Shown: positions 11,416 to 21,551, counted from the stretch's first letter. The stretch: 64,000 nt of DNA from Actinacidiphila acidipaludis (GCF_019890725.1 NZ_JAINZZ010000017.1:1-64000); one strand, 5' to 3'. The notes: a model not told the origin generated them from the letters alone. A program made the numbers and translations.

Positions 11416-12557
11416 TGCCGCACCACCGTCCCGTTCTCCACAGAGAAGCGCGTGCCCACCAGGACGCCGGGTACGTCGTCGTCCACCGCGGCGGTGACCA
11501 GGACCTGTTCACCGGGGGCGACGAGTTCCGCCAGGCGTTCCCGGCGGCGGGCGTCCAGCTCGGCGAACACGTCGTCGAGCACGAGCACCGGCTCGCCGCC
11601 GTCCGCGCAGAGCAGTTCGTAGGAGGCCAGCCGCAGCGCCAGCGCGTACGACCAGGACTCACCGTGGCTGGCGTAGCCCTTGGCCGGCAGCTCACCCAGC
11701 TTGAGGACCAGGTCGTCGCGGTGCGGGCCGACCAGCGTCACCCCGCGCTCGATCTCCTGACGGCGCGCCTCGCCCAGCGCCTCCAGCAGCCGCCCGAACA
11801 GCTCCTCACGCCCGGTCACGGCGACCAGCCGCTCGTCACCCATGGAGCTGCGGTACTCCAGGCCGACCGGGCCGCCGCCCGGGGCCAGTTGCTCGTACGC
11901 CTTGTCGGCCAGCGGCTGCAGCGCGGCCACCAGGTCCAGGCGCTGCGCCAGCAGTTCGGCGCCCGCCCTGGCCAGGTGCTGGTCCCACACGTCGAGCGTG
12001 GACAGGTCGGCGCCCTTGCCGCCGTGCCGACGGGCCAGCGCGGCCGTCTTCAGCAGCGTGTTCCGCTGTTTGAGGACCCGTTCGTAGTCGCTGCGCACCC
12101 CGGCCAACCGCGGGGCCCGCGCGGTGATCAGCTCGTCGAGGAAGCGGCGGCGCTCACCGGGGTCGCCCTTGACCAGGGCCAGGTCCTCCGGCGCGAACAG
12201 CACGCTGCGGACGATGCCGAGCACGTCCCGGGGCCGCACCTGCGAGGACCGGTTGATCCGGGCGCGGTTGGCCCGCCCCGGGTTGATCTCCAGCTCGACG
12301 AGCTGCTGCCGCTCGCCGCCCTGGCTGCCCTGCACGACCTGCGCCCGCACGATCGCGCGGTCCGCGCCCATGCGGACCAGCGGCGCGTCGGAGGCCACCC
12401 GGTGGCTGCCGAGCGTCGCCAGGTAGCCGACCGCCTCGACGAGGTTGGTCTTCCCCTGGCCGTTGGGGCCCACGAAAGCCGTGACGCCCGGGTCGAGGGG
12501 GACCTCGGCCCGGGCGTAGGAGCGGAAGTCGGCGAGCGACAGGTGCGCTACGTGCAT
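11412..12557 (-). CDS. recF: DNA replication and repair protein RecF
   Basis: 381 residues. The N-terminal ABC-type ATPase shows Walker A GPNGQGKT at residues 30-37 after [13 protein letters not shown]. The signature region is [20 protein letters not shown], and Walker B is [16 protein letters not shown]. RecF with RecO and RecR loads RecA at gaps and helps restart stalled forks. The start ATG gives [14 protein letters not shown], the normal N-terminus. The gene sits in the dnaN-gnd-recF-dciA-gyrB order typical of Streptomyces. Its stop is fused by GTGA to the tandemly duplicated segment described separately. Confidence 0.97.
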   Translation of the reverse strand: MHVAHLSLADFRSYARAEVPLDPGVTAFVGPNGQGKTNLVEAVGYLATLGSHRVASDAPLVRMGADRAIVRAQVVQGSQGGERQQLVELEINPGRANRARINRSSQVRPRDVLGIVRSVLFAPEDLALVKGDPGERRRFLDELITARAPRLAGVRSDYERVLKQRNTLLKTAALARRHGGKGADLSTLDVWDQHLARAGAELLAQRLDLVAALQPLADKAYEQLAPGGGPVGLEYRSSMGDERLVAVTGREELFGRLLEALGEARRQEIERGVTLVGPHRDDLVLKLGELPAKGYASHGESWSYALALRLASYELLCADGGEPVLVLDDVFAELDARRRERLAELVAPGEQVLVTAAVDDDVPGVLVGTRFSVENGTVVRQ

Positions 12558-12630
12558 CGCGTGCTTGGCGCTGACCGCGCCGACCTCCCTGCTGTGACGT
12601 GCGGTGTGCGGCGGTCGCCCGCCGCCGTGC

Positions 12631-13509
12631 CTACTCGGCCGCGGTGACCGCGTGGCCGCCGAACTCGTTGCGGAGCGCGGCGATCATCTTCATCTGCGGC
12701 GAGTCGTCCTGGCGGGACGAGAAGCGGGCGAACAGCGACGCGGTGATCGCGGGCAGCGGCACGGCGTTGTCGATCGCCGCCTCCACCGTCCAGCGTCCCT
12801 CGCCGGAGTCGTCGGCGTAACCCCGCAGGTTCTCCAGGTGCTCGCTCTTGTCGAGCGCGTCCACGGCCAGGTCGAGCAGCCACGACCGGATGACCGTGCC
12901 GGACTTCCAGGAGCGGAACACCTCGCGCACGTCGGTGACCGAGTCCACGGCCTCCAGCAGCTCCCAGCCCTCGGCGTACGCCTGCATCATCGCGTACTCG
13001 ATGCCGTTGTGGACCATCTTCGCGAAGTGCCCGGCGCCGACGCGGCCGGCGTGCACCGAGCCGGAGTCGCCCTCGGGCTTGAGCGCGTCGAAGATCGGCT
13101 GGGCCTTGGCGACGTCCTCCGCGGAACCGCCGTACATCAGCGCGTAGCCGTTCGCCAGACCCCACACGCCGCCGGAGACGCCGCAGTCGACGAAGCCGAT
13201 GCCCTTGGCACCGAGCTGCTCGGCGTGCTTCTCGTCGTCCGTCCAGCGGGAGTTGCCGCCGTCGACGACGAGGTCACCGGGCGACAGCAGCTCGCCCAGC
13301 TCGTCGATGGTGGACTGCGTCGCGGCGCCCGCGGGCACCATCACCCACACCACGCGGGGCGTCTGCAGGGAATCCACAAGCTCCTTGAGGCTGTGGACAT
13401 CGGCGACATCCGGGTTCCGGTCGTATCCGATGACGGTGTGGCCGGCGCGGCGGATGCGCTCGCGCATGTTGCCACCCATCTTGCCGAGACCGATGAGACC
13501 GAGCTCCAT
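12631..13509 (-). CDS. gnd: 6-phosphogluconate dehydrogenase (decarboxylating), short NAD-type
   Basis: 292 residues from ATG 13509, which has AAGGA 6 nt upstream; an earlier in-frame start at 13539 adds only ten residues with no ribosome site. The Rossmann motif GLGKMG is at residues 7-12. The substrate signature reads [15 protein letters not shown] ([14 protein letters not shown]) and [12 protein letters not shown], with the catalytic Lys in [13 protein letters not shown]. The short form (about 300 residues) oxidises 6-phosphogluconate to ribulose 5-phosphate with CO2 release. Its place between recF and dnaN is a Streptomyces trait not explained by function. Confidence 0.95.
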   Translation of the reverse strand: MELGLIGLGKMGGNMRERIRRAGHTVIGYDRNPDVADVHSLKELVDSLQTPRVVWVMVPAGAATQSTIDELGELLSPGDLVVDGGNSRWTDDEKHAEQLGAKGIGFVDCGVSGGVWGLANGYALMYGGSAEDVAKAQPIFDALKPEGDSGSVHAGRVGAGHFAKMVHNGIEYAMMQAYAEGWELLEAVDSVTDVREVFRSWKSGTVIRSWLLDLAVDALDKSEHLENLRGYADDSGEGRWTVEAAIDNAVPLPAITASLFARFSSRQDDSPQMKMIAALRNEFGGHAVTAAE

Positions 13510-13623
13510 CACACATCCTTCGTTCGAAGCGTTCGACACAAGCCTGCCCTGACCTGAGGACGAGCCTACGTCGGCGGGTGCGGCGGCACTCAGCCGGTGG
13601 GCCCGGCCGGGATCGGTGGGGCG

Positions 13624-14754
13624 TCAGCCGGACAGCCGCACCGGCATGATGAGGTACTTGTAGGCGTCGTCCGCCTCCGCGTCGACGGCCGGGCGGCCGC
13701 TGAGCAGCGCGGGCTTCGTCGAGGTGGTGAAGGACAGCTGGGCGGCGGGCGCGTCGATGGCGCTCAGGCCGTCCAGCAGGAAGGTCGGGTTGAAGGCGAT
13801 GGAGATGTCGTCGCCCTCCAGCTTGGCGTCGACCCTTTCCACAGCCTGTGCGTCGTCGCTGGAACCGGCCTCCAGGGTCAGCACGCCCTGCTCGAAGCTC
13901 AGCCGCACCGGGGTGTTGCGCTCGGCGACGAGGGCGACGCGCTTGACGGCCTCCACGAAGGGGGCGGTCTCGATCACCGCGACGGAGGCGAACTCGGTCG
14001 GGAAGAGCGTGCGGTACTTCGGCAGGTCGCCCTCGAGCAGACGGGTGGTGGTGCGCCGCCCGGCGCCCTCGAAACCGATCAGGCCCTCGCCCGCGCCGGC
14101 GCCCGCCAGCGCGATGGAGACGGTGTCACCGCTGGTCAGCGACTTGGCGGTGTCCAGCAGGGTCTTCGCGGGCACCAGGGCCACGGCGGAGATGTCGGCC
14201 TGCTCGGGCTTCCACAGGAACTCGCGGACGGCGAAGCGGTAGCGGTCGGTGGCGGCCAGCGTGACGGTGTCGCCCTCGATCTCGATCCGGACGCCGGTGA
14301 GCACCGGGAGGGTGTCGTCGCGCCCGGCGGCGATGGCGACCTGGCTGGCGGCGGCGGCGAAGACCTCACCGGGCACGGTGCCGGAGGCGGTCGGCATCGC
14401 GGGCAGGGCGGGGTACTCGTCCACAGGCAGGGTGTGGAGTGTGAATCGCGAGCTGCCGCAGACGACGGTGACGCGGACGCCGTCGTCGGCGATCTCCACA
14501 GGGCGGTTGGGCAGCGCCCGCGAGATGTCGGCGAGCAGCCGGCCGGAGACCAGGACGGTCCCCTCCTCGTCCACCTCGGCCTCGACGGAGACGCGGGCGG
14601 AGACCTCGTAGTCGAATCCGGACAGGCTGAGCTTGCCGTCCTCGGCCTTGAGCAGCAGCCCGGCGAGCACGGGCACCGGAGGACGGGCCGGAAGGCTGCG
14701 GGCTGCCCAAGCCACTGCCTCGGCGAGTACGTCGCGCTCCACCCGGATCTTCAC
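13624..14754 (-). CDS. dnaN: DNA polymerase III beta sliding clamp
   Basis: 376 residues from GTG 14754, which has AGGAGGC 7 nt upstream. The longer open frame back to 15126 runs into oriC and is rejected. The protein begins VKIRVERDVLAEAVAWAARS and shows the three clamp folds, ending with YKYLIMPVRLSG, the usual beta-clamp C-terminus. Two clamps make a ring that tethers DNA polymerase III. The gene faces away from dnaA across oriC. Confidence 0.98.
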   Translation of the reverse strand: MKIRVERDVLAEAVAWAARSLPARPPVPVLAGLLLKAEDGKLSLSGFDYEVSARVSVEAEVDEEGTVLVSGRLLADISRALPNRPVEIADDGVRVTVVCGSSRFTLHTLPVDEYPALPAMPTASGTVPGEVFAAAASQVAIAAGRDDTLPVLTGVRIEIEGDTVTLAATDRYRFAVREFLWKPEQADISAVALVPAKTLLDTAKSLTSGDTVSIALAGAGAGEGLIGFEGAGRRTTTRLLEGDLPKYRTLFPTEFASVAVIETAPFVEAVKRVALVAERNTPVRLSFEQGVLTLEAGSSDDAQAVERVDAKLEGDDISIAFNPTFLLDGLSAIDAPAAQLSFTTSTKPALLSGRPAVDAEADDAYKYLIMPVRLSG

Positions 14755-15564
14755 CGGAACCGCCTCCTGCTTGTTGCTGGCTGTCGGGGAACAGTCTGAC
14801 GCACCGGACCGACACTCGGTGCTCGTTGCCGTCAAGCCGAGACGCCGCGGCAGATCGAGGCCGGGCCGAGTTGTGCACAGCCCCCGCTTCGAAGCTTGAT
14901 CCCCGCTCTCTACGTGTAGCAGTAGTAGTAGGGGGTGTGGATACCGTGGATAACCGGTTCCGTCGCAGGTCAGGCCGCATTTTTTGTCCACCGGGCCTGT
15001 GGGCGGGGGACGTGGACAACCAGCCGCCGCTGTGGACGGGCGGAAGTTGTGCACACCCGATTCACAGGCGATCCGGGGTTCTCCCCAGCGCCGTCCCCAG
15101 AAATACCCGCGTTCTCCCCAGGCCAACCCACCCCCTTGGTGTGACGGCTTTCACTCGTCCGTGCGACGCGTGCCATTTCCTTGCCGAACAGTGGACAGAG
15201 ATGTGGAGAAGCGGCCCTGAGCTGTGCACAACCCGGTGCATCCTGTGGGTGGGCGGTGGACAACCGCCGACTCGCCGTGGCGGGTGTCCGATCCGTCCAC
15301 AGTCTGTGGATCCGGGTTGCCCACATATCCCCACCCGGCTGAGCTGGGCGGACCGCCCTCGGAGCGGGCGGCCTGTGGAGTGGATCGGGACAACTCCGGT
15401 GTCCCCAGCCTGTGGACGGCCCCACCCGCCCAGAACTGTGGAGAAGCCGTCCCGGGCGACGGGAAATCGAACAGCGGGTGCCCCCGCGGGTGAACACACG
15501 GCGGCGCCCCGGGAGTCGGACTCCCGGGGCGCGGTGGGGAAACGGGGGCCGGCGGCCCGCCCGC
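14755..15564. other. oriC: Chromosomal replication origin oriC
   Basis: An 810-bp non-coding region between dnaN and dnaA, the standard Streptomyces oriC location. I count about 16 DnaA-box-like 9-mers (consensus TTGTCCACA or complement). Plus-oriented: 14984 (TTGTCCACC), 15047 (TTGTGCACA), 15293 (CCGTCCACA), 15317 (TTGCCCACA). Complement: 14936, 14945 (abutting pair), 15011, 15031, 15190, 15202, 15223, 15255, 15305, 15374, 15411, 15437. Most lie in two groups, 14936-15055 and 15190-15445, with a box-poor spacer at 15056-15189. No classic AT-rich unwinding element is seen; the best low-GC patches are around 14919-14953 and 14979-14986. Confidence 0.95.
15504..15532 (-). terminator. dnaA terminator hairpin
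   Basis: Perfect 14-bp arms GCGCCCCGGGAGTC / GACTCCCGGGGCGC around a single G, 33 bp past the dnaA stop. It separates dnaA transcription from the DnaA boxes of oriC. There is no U-tract, as is common in Streptomyces. Confidence 0.7.
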
Positions 15565-17520
15565 TCAGCTCTTGATGCGGTTGGTGAGCTCGGTCACCTG
15601 GTTGTAGATGGACCGCCGCTCGGCCATCAGCGAGCGGATCTTGCGGTCGGCGTGCATGACCGTGGTGTGGTCGCGGCCGCCGAACAGCGCGCCGATCTTC
15701 GGCAGCGACAGGTCGGTCAGCTCACGGCAGAGGTACATGGCGATCTGCCGGGCGGTGACGAGCACCCGGCTGCGCGAGGACCCGGACAGGTCCTCCACCG
15801 CCAGCCCGAAGTACGCGGCCGTCTCCGCCATGATCGCGGTCCCGCTGATCTCCGGCACCGAGTCGTCGCCGCCGGGGATCAGGTCCTTCAGCACGATCTC
15901 GGTGAGCTGCAGGTCGACCGGCTGCCGGTTGAGGCTGGCGAACGCCGTGACGCGGATCAGCGCGCCCTCCAGCTCGCGGATGTTCCGCGAGATCCGGGAG
16001 GCGATGAACTCCAGGACCTCCGGCGGCGCGTTGAGCTGCTCCTGCACCGCCTTCTTGCGGAGGATCGCGATCCGGGTCTCCAGCTCGGGCGGCTGGACGT
16101 CGGTGATCAGACCCCACTCGAAGCGGTTGCGCAGACGGTCCTCCAGGGTGATCAGCTGCTTGGGCGGCCGGTCCGAGGAGAGCACGATCTGCTTGTTGGC
16201 GTTGTGCAGGGTGTTGAAGGTGTGGAAGAACTCCTCCTGCGTCGACTCCTTCTGCGCCAGGAACTGGATGTCGTCGACCAGCAGGATGTCCATGTCCCGG
16301 TACCGCTTGCGGAACGCGTCCGCCTTGCCGTCCCGGATGGAGTTGATGAACTCGTTGGTGAACTCCTCCGAGCTCACGTAGCGCACCCGGGTGCCGGGGT
16401 AGAGGCTCCGCGCGTAGTGGCCGATCGCGTGCAGCAGGTGCGTCTTGCCCAGGCCGGACTCGCCGTAGATGAACAGCGGGTTGTACGCCTTGGCCGGCGC
16501 CTCGGCGACCGCGACCGCCGCGGCGTGCGCGAAGCGGTTGGACGCGCCGATGACGAAGGTGTCGAAGAGGTACTTCGGGTTCAGGCGGGCGGTGGGCTCC
16601 ACCGCGCCGCCGGACGAACCGCTGCCGCTGCCGCCGCCCGGCGCGCCATGACGGCCGGGACCGCCCGGACCTGGGTGGCCGCCCGGACCGACGCGGCTGT
16701 CGTGGCTGTCATGGCTTCCGGTGCCGCCCGGGACGCCCGGATGGTCGCCGTGCGCGCGGTGGCCGCCGGGTGCGCCGTGGCCGCCGCCGGGTCCCCCCGG
16801 TCCGCCGGGGACGCCTGCGGAGCCCATCGAGGGGCCGGACGGGTCGTTCCTGGGCCCGGGGCCGCCCTGCTGCTGGTACCCGCCCTGCGGCGGTGCGTAC
16901 GGCTGGTGGCCCTGGTGCGGGATGTTCGGGTAGTCGTACCCGTCGCGCCGGGGCTCGTAGCCGCCGTCGCGGCGGCTGTCGTACGGGTCTCGGCTGTCGC
17001 GGGGGTCCCGGTGATCACGGCCGTCGTAGCCGGACGAGGAGGGCACGCCCCAGTTGCCGAGCCGCGGCTGCTGCCAGTCCTGGTGATCGGGGTACGCCGG
17101 GCGCATCCGCGGGCCGTCGGTCCCGTCGCCGCCGTCCTGGCGGTCGGGGTGTCCGTACGGGTCGGGGCGCTCACTGTGCGCATAGGGGTCCGGCCGTTCG
17201 CCGCGGTCCTGCTGCGGCGCCGGCGGGGCCGGGGACGGCCCGTCCTGGTCCCCGCCGGACGCCACCGCGATGGCGATGCCGACGGAGTGACCGAACTCAC
17301 GGCTGAGGACCTCGGTGATCAGCGGCAGCAGCCGCCCCTCCAGCACGCTCTTGGCGAACTCGTTGGGCGCCGAGAGCACCGCGGTGCCGGCGACCAGGGC
17401 CAGCGGCTGGGTCCGCTGGAGCCACTCGGCGTCCTTGGGCTTGAGATCCTCGCTCTCGACCAGCAGCTTCTGGAGGACCCTCGGCCACACTGCGGCAAGA
17501 TCGGCAGTCACGTCGGCCAC
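15565..17520 (-). CDS. dnaA: Chromosomal replication initiator DnaA
   Basis: 651 residues from GTG 17520 ([20 protein letters not shown]). Domain I covers about 1-90. Domain II (about 95-310) is a very long disordered linker rich in Gly, Pro, Asp, Arg and His with HGAPGG and RDPYD-like repeats, much longer than in E. coli. Domain III has Walker A GESGLGKT and Walker B LLVDDIQF. Domain IV ends with the DnaA signature [17 protein letters not shown] for DnaA-box binding. The protein opens oriC, which adjoins its 3' end. A perfect DnaA box at 17646-17654 in its upstream region suggests autoregulation. The ribosome site is weak (GAGAG). Confidence 0.98.
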   Translation of the reverse strand: MADVTADLAAVWPRVLQKLLVESEDLKPKDAEWLQRTQPLALVAGTAVLSAPNEFAKSVLEGRLLPLITEVLSREFGHSVGIAIAVASGGDQDGPSPAPPAPQQDRGERPDPYAHSERPDPYGHPDRQDGGDGTDGPRMRPAYPDHQDWQQPRLGNWGVPSSSGYDGRDHRDPRDSRDPYDSRRDGGYEPRRDGYDYPNIPHQGHQPYAPPQGGYQQQGGPGPRNDPSGPSMGSAGVPGGPGGPGGGHGAPGGHRAHGDHPGVPGGTGSHDSHDSRVGPGGHPGPGGPGRHGAPGGGSGSGSSGGAVEPTARLNPKYLFDTFVIGASNRFAHAAAVAVAEAPAKAYNPLFIYGESGLGKTHLLHAIGHYARSLYPGTRVRYVSSEEFTNEFINSIRDGKADAFRKRYRDMDILLVDDIQFLAQKESTQEEFFHTFNTLHNANKQIVLSSDRPPKQLITLEDRLRNRFEWGLITDVQPPELETRIAILRKKAVQEQLNAPPEVLEFIASRISRNIRELEGALIRVTAFASLNRQPVDLQLTEIVLKDLIPGGDDSVPEISGTAIMAETAAYFGLAVEDLSGSSRSRVLVTARQIAMYLCRELTDLSLPKIGALFGGRDHTTVMHADRKIRSLMAERRSIYNQVTELTNRIKS

Positions 17521-17645
17521 AGTGCACGCTCTCTCGGTCGCTGATCAGTGCTGATGAACTCCCGCGAAAGTGTGGTTCTCAGGACGGGCGGGAAGAGTAC
17601 GGAGTTCAGCCACGGTAGTCAGGGCGGCAGGCCAGGTTCAAGTCG

Positions 17646-17654
17646 TTGTCCACA
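17646..17654 (+). promoter_or_regulatory. Perfect consensus DnaA box upstream of dnaA
   Basis: TTGTCCACA, an exact match to the Streptomyces consensus, 126 bp upstream of the dnaA start. DnaA binding in front of its own gene gives negative autoregulation in several bacteria; here this is inference from sequence and position. Confidence 0.75.
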
Positions 17655-17690
17655 GGGTGTGTACAAACGGCGGAGGCGGCCGCGACGGGT

Positions 17691-17720
17691 TTGACCGAAC
17701 GGCCCAGCCGCACGTACCGT
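17691..17720 (+). promoter_or_regulatory. rpmH-rnpA promoter (HrdB-type)
   Basis: TTGACC (17691-17696), 18-bp spacer, TACCGT (17715-17720), a good match to the main-sigma-factor consensus TTGAC/TANNNT. It lies about 174 bp before the rpmH start and reads towards rpmH-rnpA-yidD-yidC. Confidence 0.65.
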
Positions 17721-17893
17721 ATCGAGGTCGAGTTGTCGATGGCTGCTGCCGCCTGCCTAGCGAAAGGCGACGGTCCTCCGGGCTCCCCGGGCGACGTCAC
17801 AGCGGTACACCTCTGGTCCGCGAGCTTTCGTGGGCGCACGGTGACAGCCACACGACGCCCCGCCGGACACGATTTCTGATCTGGAGCCCCCGA

Positions 17894-18031
17894 GTGAGCA
17901 AGCGCACCTTCCAGCCGAACAACCGCCGCCGCGCGAAGACCCACGGCTTCCGCCTGCGTATGCGCACCCGCGCCGGTCGCGCCATCCTCGCGACCCGCCG
18001 CAGCAAGGGCCGCGCACGCCTGTCGGCCTGA
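17894..18031 (+). CDS. rpmH: 50S ribosomal protein L34
   Basis: 45 residues: [19 protein letters not shown], then [20 protein letters not shown], the full L34 consensus. GTG start 17894 has GGAG 7 nt upstream. It is a small basic protein of the large ribosomal subunit. The rpmH-rnpA-yidD-yidC-jag-rsmG order is conserved across bacteria. Confidence 0.97.
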   Translation: MSKRTFQPNNRRRAKTHGFRLRMRTRAGRAILATRRSKGRARLSA

Positions 18032-18058
18032 TCGTCCTGACCATCTCCGGATGATGCC

Positions 18059-18460
18059 GTGCTGCCCACCGAGAATCGGCTGAGGCGGCGCCAGGACTTC
18101 GCAGAAGCGGTTCGCCGCGGACGCCGAGCGGGTCGCCCGCTGCTGGTGGTCCATCTGCGTCGTGACGCCACGGACCCGCACGCGCCAGGGGGGAGGACTC
18201 TCCCTGCGCGTGCGGGTTTCGTCGTGAGCAAGGCCGTCGGCGGCTCGGTCCAGCGCAACCTGGTCAAGCGTCGCCTGCGTCACCTTGTCCGGGACCGACT
18301 GTCACTGCTGCCCCCCGGTAGCCTGGTGGTAGTACGTGCGCTGCCGGGAGCAGGCAGTGCCGATTACCCACAGCTGGCCCTCGACCTGGATGCCGCACTG
18401 GAGCGGCTACTGGGCCGACAAGCCCATGGCGATGCCGAGGGGAGGGTGGCCACCCGATGA
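18059..18460 (+). CDS. rnpA: Ribonuclease P protein component
   Basis: 133 residues from GTG 18059 ([21 protein letters not shown]). The RNR motif is present as [19 protein letters not shown], the RNA-binding signature. With the RnpB RNA (not in this window) it removes 5' leaders from precursor tRNAs. A loop between strands is slightly extended ([15 protein letters not shown]). Its stop overlaps the yidD ATG by 4 nt (ATGA). Confidence 0.96.
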   Translation: MLPTENRLRRRQDFAEAVRRGRRAGRPLLVVHLRRDATDPHAPGGRTLPARAGFVVSKAVGGSVQRNLVKRRLRHLVRDRLSLLPPGSLVVVRALPGAGSADYPQLALDLDAALERLLGRQAHGDAEGRVATR

Positions 18461-18774
18461 AATACCCACTGCTGGCGCTGATCAAGCTGTACCAGTGGAC
18501 GATCAGTCCGCTGCTCGGCCCGGTCTGCCGCTACTACCCCTCGTGCTCGCACTACGGCTACACGGCCATCGACCGGCACGGCGCGATCAAGGGCACGGCC
18601 CTGACCGCGTGGCGCATCCTTCGATGCAACCCCTGGTCGCCGGGCGGTGTGGACCATGTCCCGCCGCGTAAGCGACCACCATGGCACGATCGGCTGCGCC
18701 GCTACCTGCGGGGCGGCTCCGACGGGCCCGTCACGCCCGAGCCCACCGGACCCTCTCACGCACAAGGAGCCTGA
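18457..18774 (+). CDS. yidD: Membrane protein insertion efficiency factor YidD
   Basis: 105 residues. It begins [20 protein letters not shown] and has the family core [18 protein letters not shown], with conserved Cys, and [18 protein letters not shown]. YidD assists YidC-dependent insertion of membrane proteins. The ATG overlaps the rnpA stop (ATGA), and yidC starts 2 bp after its stop. Confidence 0.93.
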   Translation: MKYPLLALIKLYQWTISPLLGPVCRYYPSCSHYGYTAIDRHGAIKGTALTAWRILRCNPWSPGGVDHVPPRKRPPWHDRLRRYLRGGSDGPVTPEPTGPSHAQGA

Positions 18775-18776
18775 CC

Positions 18777-19973
18777 GTGGGGATCTTGAACCCCCTCTAT
18801 GACGCCGTCTCCTGGATCATCGTCCAGTTCCACTCGTTCTACGGCCTGATCTTCGACAAGGACAGCGGCTGGGCGTGGGGTCTGTCCATCGTCTCGCTGG
18901 TGGTCCTGATCCGGACGGCCCTGATTCCGCTGTTCGTCAAGCAGATCAAGTCGACGCGGAACATGCAGGCGCTCCAGCCCAAGATGAAGGCGATCCAGGA
19001 GCGCTACAAGAACGACCGGCAGCGTCAGTCCGAAGAGATGATGAAGCTGTACAAGGAGACGGGCACCAACCCGCTCTCCTCGTGCCTGCCGATCCTTGTG
19101 CAGTCCCCGTTCTTCTTCGCGCTGTATCACGTGCTCAGCAACATCGCCAAGGGCAAGCCGGTCGGCGTGATCCACGAGAACCTGGTCGCGAGCGCCCAGC
19201 AGGCCCACATCTTCGGTGCGCCGCTGCCGGCGAAGTTCCTGGACAGCGCCGCCACCCTGGCCAAGCTCGGCACCTCCCAGGGCGAGGTCCGCACGGTCAC
19301 GATCATCATGATCGTCCTGATGTCCGCGTCGCAGTTCTACACGCAGCGCCAGCTGATGACGAAGAACGTGGACATGTCGGTGAACACGCCGTTCATGCAG
19401 CAGCAGAAGATGCTGATGTACGTGTTCCCGCTGATCTTCGCCGGCTTCGGCATCATCGCCCCGGTCGGTGTCCTGCTGTACTGGCTGACCACCAACGTGT
19501 GGACCATGGTCCAGCAGCTCGTCGTCATCCGGCGCAACCCGACGCCGGGCAGCCTGGCGTTCCAGCAGCGCCAGGAGCGCCTGCGGGCCCAGGGCAAGCT
19601 GGTGGAGACGCCGGAAGAGGTGGCGGCCAAGCAGGCCGTCGAGGTCGCGCGTGCCAACCGCACCCAGCCGAAGCGGCAGAGCAAGTCCCAGCGCACGGGC
19701 CACACGGCCGGCGCGCAGAAGGCGACCGGTGGCGCTAAACCGCACGGCGATGACGAGTCGCACGACGGCGCTCAGACGCCTGGCGACACCCAGCCGTCCG
19801 GTGGTGCCAAGTCCTCGGGTGCGAAGAAGCCGGGCGGTGCCAAGGGCTCCGGTGGCGGCAAGGCGTCTGGTGCTCCGCGGGCCGGTGCGCCCCGGGCGGG
19901 CGCCAACAAGGGCGGTGCTCCCAAGGCGGGTGGCTCCAAGTCCAAGCCGACCAACCTGTCGAAGAAGAAGTAA
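18777..19973 (+). CDS. yidC: Membrane protein insertase YidC (Oxa1 family)
   Basis: 398 residues from GTG 18777, with AAGGAG 7 nt upstream, 2 bp after yidD. The 60-kDa inner membrane core has [35 protein letters not shown] and transmembrane segments near [18 protein letters not shown] and [20 protein letters not shown]. The C-terminal 110 residues are a long basic Gly/Ala/Lys/Pro tail ([18 protein letters not shown]) that likely contacts the ribosome. It inserts proteins into the membrane with or without SecYEG. jag follows after 15 bp. Confidence 0.96.
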   Translation: MGILNPLYDAVSWIIVQFHSFYGLIFDKDSGWAWGLSIVSLVVLIRTALIPLFVKQIKSTRNMQALQPKMKAIQERYKNDRQRQSEEMMKLYKETGTNPLSSCLPILVQSPFFFALYHVLSNIAKGKPVGVIHENLVASAQQAHIFGAPLPAKFLDSAATLAKLGTSQGEVRTVTIIMIVLMSASQFYTQRQLMTKNVDMSVNTPFMQQQKMLMYVFPLIFAGFGIIAPVGVLLYWLTTNVWTMVQQLVVIRRNPTPGSLAFQQRQERLRAQGKLVETPEEVAAKQAVEVARANRTQPKRQSKSQRTGHTAGAQKATGGAKPHGDDESHDGAQTPGDTQPSGGAKSSGAKKPGGAKGSGGGKASGAPRAGAPRAGANKGGAPKAGGSKSKPTNLSKKK

Positions 19974-19988
19974 GAGGAGAGTCCAGGC

Positions 19989-20507
19989 GTGAGCGACGTC
20001 AACACCAGCACGGCACCCGACAGCGGCTCGTCCGCCACCCTGACCCGCCTCGAGCAGGAGGGTGAGATCGCCGCCGACTACCTCGAGGGCCTGCTCGACA
20101 TCGCCGACCTCGACGGCGACATCGACATGGACGTCGAGGGTGAGCGTGCCTCGGTCTCGATCATCGGCGAGGGCTCCAGCCGTGACCTGAACAAGCTGGT
20201 CGGCCGGGACGGCGAGGTGCTGGAGGCGCTCCAGGAGCTGACCCGTCTCGCGGTGCACCGGGAGACCGGTGAGCGCAGTCGGCTCATGCTGGACATCGCC
20301 GGGTTCCGGGCCCGCAAGCGGGCCGAGCTGGCCAAGCTCGGCGCGCAGGCGGCCGCCGAGGCCAAGGAGACCGGTGCCCCGGTCAAGCTGGACCCGATGA
20401 CGCCGTTCGAGCGCAAGGTCGTGCACGACGCCGTGGCCGCCGCCGGTCTCCGCAGCGAGTCCGAGGGCGAGGAGCCCCAGCGCCGAGTGGTCGTTCTTCC
20501 CGCCTGA
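19989..20507 (+). CDS. jag: Jag/KhpB KH-R3H RNA-binding protein
   Basis: 172 residues from GTG 19989 (AGGAGAG upstream). The N-terminus is acidic, followed by a KH domain with GRDG ([20 protein letters not shown]) and a C-terminal R3H domain with the Arg-x3-His core in [13 protein letters not shown]. Jag/KhpB binds RNA and in firmicutes works with KhpA in cell-envelope control; the target here is unknown. It is followed by a clear terminator. Confidence 0.95.
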   Translation: MSDVNTSTAPDSGSSATLTRLEQEGEIAADYLEGLLDIADLDGDIDMDVEGERASVSIIGEGSSRDLNKLVGRDGEVLEALQELTRLAVHRETGERSRLMLDIAGFRARKRAELAKLGAQAAAEAKETGAPVKLDPMTPFERKVVHDAVAAAGLRSESEGEEPQRRVVVLPA

Positions 20508-20526
20508 CCGGCCCGTGCCTGCCCCT

Positions 20527-20554
20527 CGGCCCCGTCTGTTCGCAGGCGGGGCCG
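20527..20554 (+). terminator. Terminator after jag
   Basis: 12-bp stem CGGCCCCGTCTG / CAGGCGGGGCCG with one G-U pair and a TTCG tetraloop, followed by aatctt, 20 bp past the jag stop. It closes the rpmH-jag operon before rsmG. Confidence 0.85.
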
Positions 20555-20632
20555 AATCTTGTAAGCCTGGAAGTCGACCCCACGGACGTCCGCAGCCCTG
20601 GAAGTCCCCGTGAAGGAAAGGACGGCCCCCTC

Positions 20633-21370
20633 GTGACGGAGGCAGCAGCGGAGCTCCCCGTGCCGCCCGAGCAGGCCGGCGCGGCCTTCGGCGACCGGTT
20701 CGCCGACGCGGTGCGTTACGCCGAGCTGCTCGCGGACGCGGGCGTGCGGCGAGGTCTGATCGGCCCCCGTGAGGTCCCGCGGCTCTGGGAGCGGCACCTG
20801 CTGAACTGCGCGGTGCTCTCCGAGGTGATCGACCGCGAGGTGTCGGTCTGCGACGTCGGCTCCGGCGCCGGGCTCCCTGGGATCCCGCTCGCGCTCGCCC
20901 GTCCCGACCTGGAGATCACCCTGCTCGAGCCGCTGCTGCGCAGGACCACGTTCCTGGAGGAAGTGGTCAAGCTGCTCGGGCTGGAGAACGTCCGGGTGGT
21001 TCGCGGCCGGGCCGAGGAGGTCCTCGGTAAGCTTCCACCGGTGGACGTGGTGACGGCCCGCGCCGTGGCCCCGCTCGAGCGGCTGGCGGGCTGGGGCCTG
21101 CCGCTGCTGCGGCCGCACGGCGAGATGGCGGTCCTCAAGGGCGACACCGCCGAGGAGGAGCTCAAGGCGGCCCGTGCCGCCCTGGGACGTCTCGGGGCGG
21201 TGGACGCCACCATCGTCCAGGTGGGAGAAGGCATCGTCGAGCCGCTGTCCACCGTGGTCCGGGTGGTGGTCGGCGAGAGCCCCGGAGGTGTCCGGGCGGC
21301 GACCCGCAGGGCGAAGGCGGCCCGGGCCAGCCGGCCGCCCCGGAACGCCGGCGGCCGCAGGCGGCGCTGA
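20633..21370 (+). CDS. rsmG: 16S rRNA (guanine527-N7)-methyltransferase RsmG (GidB)
   Basis: 245 residues from GTG 20633 (AGGAAAGG upstream). The SAM-binding motif I is [20 protein letters not shown], and the GidB signature [15 protein letters not shown] follows. The C-terminal extension is basic ([16 protein letters not shown], ending in GRRRR), typical of Streptomyces. It methylates G527 of 16S rRNA; loss causes low-level streptomycin resistance and altered antibiotic production in Streptomyces. Confidence 0.96.
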   Translation: MTEAAAELPVPPEQAGAAFGDRFADAVRYAELLADAGVRRGLIGPREVPRLWERHLLNCAVLSEVIDREVSVCDVGSGAGLPGIPLALARPDLEITLLEPLLRRTTFLEEVVKLLGLENVRVVRGRAEEVLGKLPPVDVVTARAVAPLERLAGWGLPLLRPHGEMAVLKGDTAEEELKAARAALGRLGAVDATIVQVGEGIVEPLSTVVRVVVGESPGGVRAATRRAKAARASRPPRNAGGRRRR

Positions 21371-21537
21371 GGCCCCCGCGATGCGGCCGTGTGATGCGGC
21401 CGTGTGACCTTTTGTGGTGCGGCCGTGCGGGGGTATGTGCCGGTCGTTCCGTTGCCGGACTTTCTACGCCATACAAACGGGCAAAAGCGCGCAAATCGGA
21501 GTGTCTTCTGACATAACGCTTGCGAGCTGGGCATCGT

Positions 21538-21551
21538 GTTCCACGTGAAAC
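21538..21551. promoter_or_regulatory. parS: parS site 1
   Basis: GTTCCACGTGAAAC, one change from the consensus GTTTCACGTGAAAC, 163 bp before the parA start. ParB loads here to build the segregation complex. Confidence 0.85.

Larger units (their letters stand above)
11213..11418. repeat. 92-bp perfect tandem duplication (2.24 copies) at the recF/dciA junction
   Basis: Units at 11213-11304 and 11305-11396 are identical, followed by 22 bp of a third copy (11397-11418). Each unit carries the minus-strand GTGAGCGACGCGGACGAG start. 92 is not a multiple of three, so the three GTG starts fall in three frames. Removing both units would restore a direct GTGA overlap between recF and the DciA-like gene, the simplest ancestral state. 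Confidence 0.95.
17521..17893. other. Divergent dnaA/rpmH promoter region
   Basis: A 373-bp gene-free region between the divergent dnaA (minus) and rpmH (plus). It holds a perfect DnaA box (17646-17654) and a good rpmH promoter (17691-17720). No clear dnaA -35/-10 was found on the minus strand. Confidence 0.7.

Noticed and set aside
13540..13623. Possible hairpin upstream of gnd and after dnaN
   Set aside because: Only GC-rich partial pairing; no arms longer than 6 bp were convincing.
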